The notes under the pieces: model-generated
The model's input: only the letters and a program-made list of their open reading frames with translations
Database searches by the model: none
Told to the model about the DNA's origin: nothing
Program-made: the position numbers and the translations under genes
Source: Planctomycetota bacterium
Lineage (GTDB): Bacteria > Planctomycetota > UBA1135
Direction of reading: 5' to 3'
Assembly (NCBI GenBank): GCA_003501525.1
Contig: DNPI01000213.1
Location: forward strand, 1-9,793
DNA length: 9,793 nucleotides
Shown here: piece after piece, positions 1 to 7,700 of the stretch
How the letters are laid out: the number at the start of each line of letters is the position of its first letter
Numbering within the stretch: the first letter of the stretch is position 1

Positions 1-1233
1 GAAATCCCCTGGATTCTAGAAGGGTCTAAATATTTTTTAAGTGTCATACGACCTTTGGACCAACCTTTCCGAACAGCTGTCACAGAAGTTCTTTTTGATG
101 CAGCAGATCGCCGGGAAAAAGTTTTTGCTGGTTTATCTGCTGAGGAAATTGCGCGCATGCTGGCGGTTGCCAACGCGCAAGCCGAATTGAATAAATCACT
201 GGGTCGTTTCCCGAGTTCGGAAGAGGTTGCTAGTGAATCTGGATTGAAGCCCGAAGAGGTAGGGAGAATATGGGGTGATTATCAAAATAGATCGAATAAA
301 ACAGGGCAGCAGTCTTGGTTGAAGGCTTCCGTAGCTGGAGATTTTTCTCTTTATGTGGCCGAAATGTCAGAAAAAGAGCAGCCGCGAAGTTTTCAGTGGT
401 TTGTGGGCCCCAAAGACCCGGAGCTGTTGAATGACATTCGGTATGGGATGTTGGGTGAGATTCCAAGCCTTGTTGATTACGAAACGTCGTTTTTCTACCG
501 CATGTTTTTTACTGGAGCGATAGCTCCTTTTGTTCTTGCGGTTCTTTCCTTCTTGCACGGGATTTTGGGCAATTGGGGTTGGTCAATCGTTGCTATGACC
601 TTTCTGCTTAGGCTGTTCCTCTTTCCTATTACTCGCCATTCACAGGTGAAAATGGCTGAGCATGGAGTTCGAACAGCGAAAGTAAAGCCGCAACTCGATC
701 GTATTTCGAAGGAGTTTGCTGATGACCCTCGCCGCCGCCAAGAAGAAACGATGAAGTTGTATCGGGAGAACAAAATCACGCCACCCCTTGGTGGCTGTCT
801 CCCTATTCTTCTCCAATTCCCTGTATTTATTGGATTATTCGCAGCGCTGCGGAGCTCTATTGTGCTGAGACAGGAGCCATGGCTTGGCTGGGTGGTTGAC
901 TTGTCAAAGCCGGATGCACTTATTGATTTCGGAGGGCCCCTTGTCGATTTCCCGCTGCTTTCCGCGATGACCTCTTTTAACCTTTTGCCACTGGTCATGG
1001 TTGTGCTCTGGGTTTTGCACCAGAAATCGATGCCAACCCCTACTGATCCTCAGCAAGCGCAAATGCAGAAGATGATGACTTGGATGCCCATTTTGTTCGG
1101 GGTGCTTCTCTATAACTACGCTGCTGGACTTTCGCTCTACATGATCACTTCTTCTGGATTGGGGATTATCGAATCAAAGTTCGTTCGGAAGCGTTGGCCT
1201 GTCCAGACGCCACCCGTGAGCGGTGCAACCTAG
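1..1233 (+). CDS. yidC: Membrane protein insertase YidC, 5'-truncated by the window edge
   Basis: YidC inserts and folds inner-membrane proteins, alone or with SecYEG. The frame is open from base 1 without a stop, so this is the C-terminal ~410 residues of a longer protein; the in-frame TTG at 55 is probably internal. Order of parts: end of the periplasmic beta domain (a tract reading KYFLSVIRPLD at about 28-60, like the family's YFa..l.P strand), a helical insertion (about 67-333), the conserved FVGPKD strand end (about 400-417), then the five-helix insertase core. The core shows GNWGWSIV leading into TM2, the conserved groove arginine in TFLLRLFLFP (codon 610-612), a charged cytoplasmic coiled hairpin (about 640-775), PPLGGCLPILLQFPVFIG for TM3, and the MMTWMPILFGVLLYNYAAG helix pair at the end. 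It ends shortly after the last helix with a short basic tail (KFVRKRW). The stop overlaps the start of mnmE by 11 bases, suggesting coupled translation. Family assignment is firm; the insertion is unusual. Confidence 0.95.
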   Translation, partial: EIPWILEGSKYFLSVIRPLDQPFRTAVTEVLFDAADRREKVFAGLSAEEIARMLAVANAQAELNKSLGRFPSSEEVASESGLKPEEVGRIWGDYQNRSNKTGQQSWLKASVAGDFSLYVAEMSEKEQPRSFQWFVGPKDPELLNDIRYGMLGEIPSLVDYETSFFYRMFFTGAIAPFVLAVLSFLHGILGNWGWSIVAMTFLLRLFLFPITRHSQVKMAEHGVRTAKVKPQLDRISKEFADDPRRRQEETMKLYRENKITPPLGGCLPILLQFPVFIGLFAALRSSIVLRQEPWLGWVVDLSKPDALIDFGGPLVDFPLLSAMTSFNLLPLVMVVLWVLHQKSMPTPTDPQQAQMQKMMTWMPILFGVLLYNYAAGLSLYMITSSGLGIIESKFVRKRWPVQTPPVSGAT

Positions 1234-2584
1234 TTCTCGCCCGGTTGTTGGACTGGCGACTGCAGGAGGGCCAGCGGAGAGAGCAGTGCTTCGTATTACA
1301 GGCCGGGGGGCCATAGCCTCTGCGAAGGAGTGGTTCCCATTTGGATTTCCATCTCTTCCGAACAAGCGGGAAGTGATTACTGGTGAATGGGAATGGGCGG
1401 CTTCTTCCGCCGTAGAGGTGCAAGTTTTGTTGTTCCCGGGACCGGACTCTGCAACCGGAGAAGATGTTGTTGAACTGCATTGTCCTGGGTCTCCTCCAGT
1501 TGTTGAGGCTTTGTTGGAGCAATTGCATGGGGCAGGGGTTTCTCCTGCTCCCCCAGGAGAGTTCACTCGCCGGGCCTTTCTTAATGGAAAAATTGACCTA
1601 ACTCAGGCCGAAGCTGTTGGAGATTTAGTTGGGGCAGAAACAGCCGATGAGGCAAGAGAGGCTGCGAAGGTGCTTTCGGGGGAATTGGGAAAGCAGGTTC
1701 AGGCAGCGCGTGACGCCCTATCTCTGGCATTAGTTGAAATTGAAGCAGGCTTAGATTTTGAAGAAGGAGATTCTCAGGATTTGCAGCCCGGTGAAGTCGA
1801 TGAACATCTTGCTCGGGCACGCGTTGCACTCGAAGAGGGCGTAAGGGTTGAGGAAAAACGTCAGATTGAGGCTGCTGGAGTTCGCGTTGGCCTTTTAGGG
1901 CTCCCGAATGCGGGTAAAAGCTCTCTTTTTTCTAGCCTCACTGATAAGGATGTTCTTATTTCTCCCGAAGCTGGTACGACTCGCGATCGACTTGAAGGTG
2001 TGTGGAATTTGCGAGGGAGTGGTTTTGAAGAAGTTGTGCTTGGGGATGGGCCAGGTCTAGGTGGGGTTGCGGTCGATGCCAGAGATGCGGAGGCTCAAGC
2101 GCGTTCGAAAGAAGATTCATGGGATGTCTGGTGGTTAGTCGTCGACAGTTCAGACGCGGATGCTCAATTACCCTCCCCTCCAGAGGGGGCTTTGGTGCTC
2201 GTGGTTTTTACGAAGGCGGATTTGCCTCGTCAGGTAAGTAATTCAGTCGTTGATTCCGCCGAGAGTATGGGTGGGAGTGTGTGGGTTTCTTCTAAAACAG
2301 GTAAAGGCTATAAAGCTCTTGCGGAGCGAACATCTGCCTTGCTAGAGCATCATGCAACAGGAAGGACTCGGAGGCTGGAGGTTCTACGTAGGCATCAGGT
2401 TGCCCTTGGTGAAGCTTTAGGCGCACTAGAGCGAGCTGAGCAGATATCAGAATCAGGGGAGGCTTTGGACCTTCTGGCTGAGGAATTACGAGACGCAGGG
2501 CGCTCTTTAGGGACATTAGTAGGAGATCTGGCCCCGGAAGAACTCTTAGACCTAGTTTTTTCCCGGTTTTGTATTGGGAAATAA
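1223..2584 (+). CDS. mnmE: tRNA uridine-34 5-carboxymethylaminomethyl modification GTPase MnmE (TrmE)
   Basis: With MnmG, MnmE modifies wobble U34 of certain tRNAs using methylene-THF and GTP hydrolysis. The 453 aa match the usual length. The N-terminal THF-binding domain (about 1-120) starts at VVGLAT and includes PGEFTRRAFLNGKIDLTQAEAV (112-132, broken here only in description by family consensus). The helical domain contains an inserted G domain: P-loop GLPNAGKSS (226-234, with the K+-binding-type Asn229), GTTRD K-loop (251-255), a variant G3 DGPG (275-278, normally DTAG), a variant G4 TKAD (330-333, normally NKxD) and an SSK G5-like motif (356-358). The C-terminus is the intact FCIGK, whose Cys is conserved in the family. 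The GTG start at 1223 lies inside the yidC end. No Shine-Dalgarno is obvious, so translation probably depends on coupling. The family catalytic Glu of switch II (E. coli Glu282) is not evident: an ungapped alignment puts Arg287 there. Orthology is confident; GTPase rate cannot be judged from sequence alone. Confidence 0.94.
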   Translation: MQPSSRPVVGLATAGGPAERAVLRITGRGAIASAKEWFPFGFPSLPNKREVITGEWEWAASSAVEVQVLLFPGPDSATGEDVVELHCPGSPPVVEALLEQLHGAGVSPAPPGEFTRRAFLNGKIDLTQAEAVGDLVGAETADEAREAAKVLSGELGKQVQAARDALSLALVEIEAGLDFEEGDSQDLQPGEVDEHLARARVALEEGVRVEEKRQIEAAGVRVGLLGLPNAGKSSLFSSLTDKDVLISPEAGTTRDRLEGVWNLRGSGFEEVVLGDGPGLGGVAVDARDAEAQARSKEDSWDVWWLVVDSSDADAQLPSPPEGALVLVVFTKADLPRQVSNSVVDSAESMGGSVWVSSKTGKGYKALAERTSALLEHHATGRTRRLEVLRRHQVALGEALGALERAEQISESGEALDLLAEELRDAGRSLGTLVGDLAPEELLDLVFSRFCIGK

Positions 2585-2670
2585 GGCGAAAGAGCTTCTG
2601 AAGCGGAGCTTGCAATTGACCTCAAAAAACCGCAACCTGTTGGGGTCTAGGCACTTGCGCCCACCACCCC

Positions 2671-3156
2671 ATGCGCTGCCCCTACTGCAAGCAGGATAAC
2701 GACCGAGTTATAGACTCGCGGTCGTCAGGGGATGCGTATGCAATCCGGCGCAGACGAGAGTGTGCTGACTGTTCTCGGCGTTTTACCACTTATGAACGCA
2801 TGGAAGAGGCGCCTCTACGCGTAGTGAAGAAAGACGGTTCACGAGTTCCTTTCAATAGGAATCACGTTCTTAAGGGAATTCTGAAATCGTGTGAAAAGCG
2901 GCCTATTGCCTTGGAGAAAATAGAAGAGATCACCGCTCGCATCGAAAGGTCATTGACGGAGATGTTTGACCGGGAAGTCAGCAGTAAATATATCGGTCAG
3001 CTAGTTATGGACGAACTGGCTCAACTTGACCGAGTGGCTTATGTCCGCTTTGCTTCGGTTTACAGAGAATTTAAGGATGTTGAACAATTCTTAGAGGAAC
3101 TGAAACCTTTTCTAGAAAAAGGGGGAAATCCAATTGCCGGCAAAACGAGTCCGTAA
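2671..3156 (+). CDS. nrdR: Transcriptional repressor NrdR (ribonucleotide reductase regulator)
   Basis: NrdR senses ATP/dATP and represses ribonucleotide reductase genes by binding NrdR boxes. The 161-aa protein has the family's full layout and usual length. It starts MRCPYCKQDNDRVIDSR, and the zinc ribbon uses Cys3/Cys6 and Cys31/Cys34 with the basic RRRREC and RRFTTYER motifs around it. An ATP-cone domain follows from about residue 49 (VVKKDGSRVPF) to about 139 (VRFASVYREFKD). The ATG at 2671 is fixed by the CPYC motif. No Shine-Dalgarno is visible in the C-rich leader (ccaccacccc just before ATG). The 86-bp gap from mnmE shows no palindromic NrdR-box-like element that I could recognise. 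The 3' end overlaps the downstream ATP-cone gene by 23 bp. No ribonucleotide reductase gene lies in the window, so the targets are elsewhere. Confidence 0.97.
   Translation: MRCPYCKQDNDRVIDSRSSGDAYAIRRRRECADCSRRFTTYERMEEAPLRVVKKDGSRVPFNRNHVLKGILKSCEKRPIALEKIEEITARIERSLTEMFDREVSSKYIGQLVMDELAQLDRVAYVRFASVYREFKDVEQFLEELKPFLEKGGNPIAGKTSP
3120..3136 (+). promoter_or_regulatory. Ribosome binding site and TTG start of the ATP-cone gene, inside nrdR
   Basis: AGGGGG at 3120-3125 is followed, after 8 bases, by TTG at 3134-3136. This is one of the few Shine-Dalgarno-like sequences in the window and it supports TTG as the true start. The first residues then run straight into the RKRDGR motif that opens an ATP-cone. 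Initiation would happen within the last 23 bases of nrdR, consistent with translational coupling. Confidence 0.55.
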
Positions 3157-4741
3157 AAGAGACGGGCGAGAAGAGGGTTTTGATCCTCTTCGACTAGCTG
3201 ATTCTTTGCGATTAGCTTTGGAAGCAGCGGAATTGCATTACGATTTGGCCGAACCTTTGGCAGACGCAATCCACGCTTCTTTTGAAGTGGATAGGCCTGT
3301 TGACTCTGTTGCGATTGCAGAAGCTGCGGAGGCTGCTTTAGGACAATGTGGTGCAGGTGCGGCTGAGGCCTATCGAGGGGCTAGGCGCATTGCGCAATCT
3401 CGAGCTGTGAGGTTACGTGTCCATTCGGAGAAGAACGGGTCTCCGAAGTTTTCAGTTTTCGACCGCGAAAGGCTTGCGCTCTCTCTTGTTCGAGAACGCT
3501 ACTTGGAAAGAAATACGGCGGCTCGGGTTGCTCGCCAGGTTCAGCACCGTTTGGTTGATGGGGATCATCATCATGTGACTAGTGTTCTGATTAGAGCATT
3601 AGCGGATAATGAATGCCGTGCCCTCGGATTGCGAGGTTCGTCCATGCGGGTTGAAGACAATGCCGCACATAGAGAGCTGATGACATGGTTGGGCGGGGAC
3701 GTTGCCCCTGGACCAGAAGGGGAGGGCCCTGTCCTGGGGGGAGAGGGCGCAGATTTGCGCCCGCTTTTGGGCGAAAGGGTCCTTTCCTCTTTTGCCCTCG
3801 GAGAGATCCTCACTGAAGAGCAAGGGTTGAGTCTAGAGTCGGGAGGTTTTGATTTGCCGGGTTTAGGGGACTGGACCCGGCCAGCTAGAATTCGACTTTT
3901 CCCTCTTGCTGGAGAGGCGGAGGAGGATTTTTGGGGGAGAGTCGAGAATCGCTTGCCGCAATGTCGAGAGGTCCAGGTCCATTGGCCGGGTAGTCGTGAG
4001 GTTGCAAACCCTGAGGCTGTTGCGCATTTACTGAAGAGGGATGCAATTAGATTAAGCACTTCGCATTCGGAGCTTGCCTTGGCTTGGGCGTCGGAGGGTA
4101 TTTGGGTGCGTGTGCCAGCCCGTTCATTCCTTCAATTTGATAAAAAATTGAGGGAAGACTTGGTGGCCACTCAACGGGTCCTTTTGACCTGGAAACCTTC
4201 CCGGCCCGGTTCTGCCTCTGGGGAGACTTTAGGTGAAGAAGTTTTGGCTTCTTTCGCTGTGCTTAATTTTTCGGATCTAGCGCGCAGAGCGGGCCCAGGG
4301 GGCGAAGCATCTTTCATGGAAGAGTGCGCGGCAGTTGCTGAATTAGCTTGCCGCTCAATCGCTGCTCTTTTGCGGCGTAGCGGTCACAGAAGTTCATCGC
4401 GCGTAACTCTTTTACCTGCGGGCTTAGGTGAAGCGGCAGGGGTTTTAGCTCCTGCTTCTATGGTCCGATTTTTGCTTGGGTTAGGGCAGCTAATGAATCA
4501 ATCCTGTTTTGCCGCAGAGCTCAAGCCAGTTTTCGATTCTCCTCCGCATCCTCGCGGTGCTGGTCGGCGTTTAGCGCAAGCAGTTGGGCGGGATGATGCG
4601 CTTTCCGTTGGTTGGCATCTTGCTGATGAGATTCCGCTTGGAGATGTGTTTGCTACTTTTCCTTGGGTTGAATTTCCTGCTTCCGTTTCCCTCGAAAGCG
4701 CAGCTTGGGCTGCGCGACTTAACACTACAACCGCTGTCTAA
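3134..4741 (+). CDS. ATP-cone protein with a possible degenerate class III ribonucleotide reductase-like C-terminal region
   Basis: No established name is recognised for this 535-aa protein. Residues about 5-92 form an ATP-cone: VRKRDGREEGFDPLRLADSL, a helical middle, and EAYRGARRIAQSR at the end, as in NrdR and reductase allosteric domains. Residues about 100-168 look like a second, divergent cone-like module (FDRERLALSL ... VTSVLIRALADNECRALGL). The remaining ~365 residues show weak NrdD-like landmarks: FALGEILTEEQGLSLESGGF (220-239, like the 'Y...L...AH..G.IHIHDL' segment) and LNFSDLARRAG (377-387, like the VNLPRLA-type strand-helix). No RVCGY-type glycyl-radical motif is present near the C-terminus, and the cysteines (72, 161, 277, 398, 406, 458) are not in a recognisable catalytic arrangement. 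No membrane segments are seen. It overlaps nrdR and smc follows 9 bp later. Inference: an ATP/dATP-binding regulatory protein, perhaps a NrdR partner or decayed reductase. The ATP-cone call is solid; the rest is tentative. Confidence 0.8.
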   Translation: MPAKRVRKRDGREEGFDPLRLADSLRLALEAAELHYDLAEPLADAIHASFEVDRPVDSVAIAEAAEAALGQCGAGAAEAYRGARRIAQSRAVRLRVHSEKNGSPKFSVFDRERLALSLVRERYLERNTAARVARQVQHRLVDGDHHHVTSVLIRALADNECRALGLRGSSMRVEDNAAHRELMTWLGGDVAPGPEGEGPVLGGEGADLRPLLGERVLSSFALGEILTEEQGLSLESGGFDLPGLGDWTRPARIRLFPLAGEAEEDFWGRVENRLPQCREVQVHWPGSREVANPEAVAHLLKRDAIRLSTSHSELALAWASEGIWVRVPARSFLQFDKKLREDLVATQRVLLTWKPSRPGSASGETLGEEVLASFAVLNFSDLARRAGPGGEASFMEECAAVAELACRSIAALLRRSGHRSSSRVTLLPAGLGEAAGVLAPASMVRFLLGLGQLMNQSCFAAELKPVFDSPPHPRGAGRRLAQAVGRDDALSVGWHLADEIPLGDVFATFPWVEFPASVSLESAAWAARLNTTTAV

Positions 4742-4750
4742 CTAGCTACC

Positions 4751-7700
4751 GTGTACTTAAAGCGCATCGAACTGGAAGGTTTTAAATCATTTGCCGATAG
4801 AACAGTTATTTCTGTCGAACGAGGTCTCACAGGAGTTGTTGGTCCCAATGGATGCGGTAAGTCGAACGTTGTGGATGCCATTCTTTGGGTCATGGGAGAG
4901 CGTTCAGCTAAATCGCTGCGGGCTGATGCTATGGGAGATGTCATTTTCAAGGGGGCTGAAGGTCGCGCGGCTGCTCCTTACGCGATGGTAGAGGTCATTC
5001 TTGGAGATGAGGAGGGAGTTCATGCCGGCCCAGGTGGAGAGATATCTGTGGGGCGTCGGCTTTTCCAGACAGGCGAGAGCGAATTTCTCCTCCATGGGCG
5101 TAAAGTTCGCAGAAAAGATGTTCAGGATCTTTTAATGGATACAGGGTTGGGAGTGCAAGGGTATATGGTCCTTGCACAGGGAAAGATTGACGCAGTTTTG
5201 GCCGCGAACCCGGCTGAACGGCGCAGTGTGTTCGAAGAAGCTGCGGGCATTAGCCGGTACAAAGCTCGCAAGGCAGAGACATCGCGAAAACTTGACCATG
5301 CTGCTCAGGATTTAGCCAGAGTTGAGGATGTTTTGAGTGAAGTGCAGAGGCAGGTGCGATCTCTGAAATATCAAGCTGGAAGAGCGAGGAGCTGGCTGAA
5401 AATGCGCGACAGGCTTAAAGAGCTTCGGGTTCGCGTAGGTCTTGCGGAGACGGCGCATCTTGCTGAACGCGAAACGGAGATAGAAAAGCTCTCGGCTGAA
5501 GTCGACGCTCAAGTCAAAGCGCGCAAGGATGAACGGCTCGCTGCTGATGCACGACTCACGGATTTAGTTGCTAGGGAAGATTCAGCTAGGCAGTCGTTTG
5601 AGCGTGTGCGTGGCAAAGCAGCGGCATCTAGTGAGCGTTTAGCTGGCCTTGAAGAGCGCTTAAGAGGACTTGAGCATCGCAAGGCAGAGTGCGAGGAAGG
5701 TCAAGGGTCGAATCAAGTTGCGCTTGACCAACTCGTTGACTTGGAGGAAAGCTTTGCAGGTGAAACGAGAGCTCTGCTGAAAGAAAAGGAAGGGCTTGAG
5801 ATCGATAAGGAATCGAGCCAAGCAGATTTAACTTTGATTGAAGGGCAGTTCCTTGCCTCGCAAACAAAGAGGCGCGAGGAAAGGCAGGACTTGGAGAAAT
5901 TGCGCTCGCGAGTTTTAGAGGCTCTCGGAGAGCGCACTCGTCACAACAACCGCATGGCAGTTGCGGCGAAAGAAAGGAGCGAAGCGGAAGGTGGGCTGGA
6001 AGCTCGTCAAAGGCGACGCCAGGAGATTGAAAGCGAAGCCGTTGATATCGAAAATTCAGTTGCTGCTGCTACTCAGTCTGAGGGAGAAGCTTCTCGTGCG
6101 GCAGGGGTTCTCGAAGAGAAAGTTCAATCCCTTTCAACTGCTCGAGATAAGCTGCGGGCTAGTCGCTCTGACTTGGACATTGGGATTGAAAAAATTCGTC
6201 GCGAGGAAGCCGCGTACAGAGCAAGGGCAGAAGCGCTACAGGAGATTGGGGATGAAGGTGGAGAATTGCCCTCACCTGTCCGTCGGGCTCTTAATGATTC
6301 AGTGGGTGAAAGCAGCCTGCTTTTGGAGGGTGTAGTTGTCCCTCCTCCTTGGGACAAGCTTCTCGCTAGTCTTCTGGGTAGGCTCCAGCATGCTGTTTGG
6401 GTTGACAATCGCCCTGGTGCGATGGACACAGATGGGACAGTTGATTTTCTCTTCCCCGGGCCTGGTACTAACGCTTCCCAAGCAGTCGCCGGATTGACTC
6501 CTTTGCGGGTGCATTTGTCCGGTGACCGAGAGAAGTGCGACGCTCTTTGCCGGAGATTAGGCCCTGTTTTTACGACGGCCGAAGGTGCCAGCGCTGCTGC
6601 CCTCGCTGAAAAGCATCCGGGTTTTTTGTTCTTAAGTGAAGATGGAGAGCTTCACGGTGCAGGTTCTGCTCGCCTTGGGATGCTCAAGGAGGAGGAGACA
6701 GGTTTGCTCGCCCGGAGAGGTGCTCGGAAGAAAGCTGAGAGTTCGAGGTCGCGAGCAGCGGCTGAGCTATCAGCGCTCGAGGCTCAATCCCTGGAAATAT
6801 CAAAACGGCTCGCGCAGGTTGAAGAAGACTTTGGTCCTCTCGAGTCGGAATACGTAGAGGCGCGCGGACTTGCGGAGTTAGCAGGTTCACGCAAAGAGGA
6901 GGAGAGCGCGCGTCAGGGCCGCCGCCAAGAAGAAGTTTCAGCTCTCCGGACTGAGGAGGAGCACCTTCTTGAGGTAATGGGAGCTGCTTCTCAGCAGGAA
7001 TTAGAGGCAGAGGCTGCGCGGGATCAGGCCGAAGCCGCTCGATTGGCGGCGGCAAATGAGCTTGAGAAGTTCGAGAGCGCCTCGGGGCGGGAGGATGAAG
7101 AGCATGCAGAGCTTTCGGAGAAACTTCAGAATTCTCGTGTTCAGCAGGAGGGGCTTGAAAGAGGTATGGAGGTTCTAGAGGAACGAGAGCAGAGTTTGCA
7201 AAGCCGCAAAGCAACACTTGAGGCAGACCGCGGGCGGTTACGAGAGGAAAGCGAAGGCCTTATTGCGCGAGCGTCACGCTTGGATTCCGAAATTCAGGCT
7301 GCGCGTATCGAACAAAAAAACCTTGAGGAAGGTGGGGATGGAGCAGCGAATCAAATACGAATTGCTGAGGAAAACTTAGAAGAAGCGACTCGAGCTTTGG
7401 CGGAAGAGCGCAATTCTCGAAGTGACGACTCTGGGCAAGTTGAAGAGCTGCTAGGTAAGCGCCAGGAGTATGCCCTTGAAATGCAAGAGGCACGTATGCG
7501 AAGGGAAGAATTGTTCAGAGGAGTGGAAGAGGATTATGGAGAGCCGCTTGTCGCTTTGGCGAAAGAGCTTGAAGTTGATGTCTCCTCACCACTTTCTGCG
7601 GAAACGACGCTCGTTGATTTGAAAGAGGAGATGGACTCGACTCGAAGTCGGATGGATTCTGCTGGCCCTGTGAACCTCGAGGCTGTTCAAGAGCTTGAGG

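Noticed and set aside
55..57. TTG as the start of yidC.
   Set aside because: The frame is open to base 1 and the upstream residues already match the end of the periplasmic domain, so the gene begins before the window.
495..998. A 167-codon open frame on the - strand opposite yidC.
   Set aside because: It lies wholly antisense to the conserved insertase core and shows no recognisable domain; it is a shadow of the codon bias.
2585..2670. Possible promoter or hairpin in the mnmE-nrdR gap: TTGACC at 2616-2621, and GACCTC (2618-2623) able to pair with GGGGTC (2642-2647).
   Set aside because: No -10-like hexamer lies at suitable spacing, the 6-bp stem contains a G-U pair and an 18-base loop, and no T-run follows. 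It is too weak to call a promoter, terminator or NrdR box.
6684..7217. A 177-codon - strand open frame opposite the second SMC coiled coil.
   Set aside because: Pro/Leu/Gln-rich text is what the reverse strand of Glu/Arg/Leu-rich coiled-coil coding yields. It has no start context or domain.
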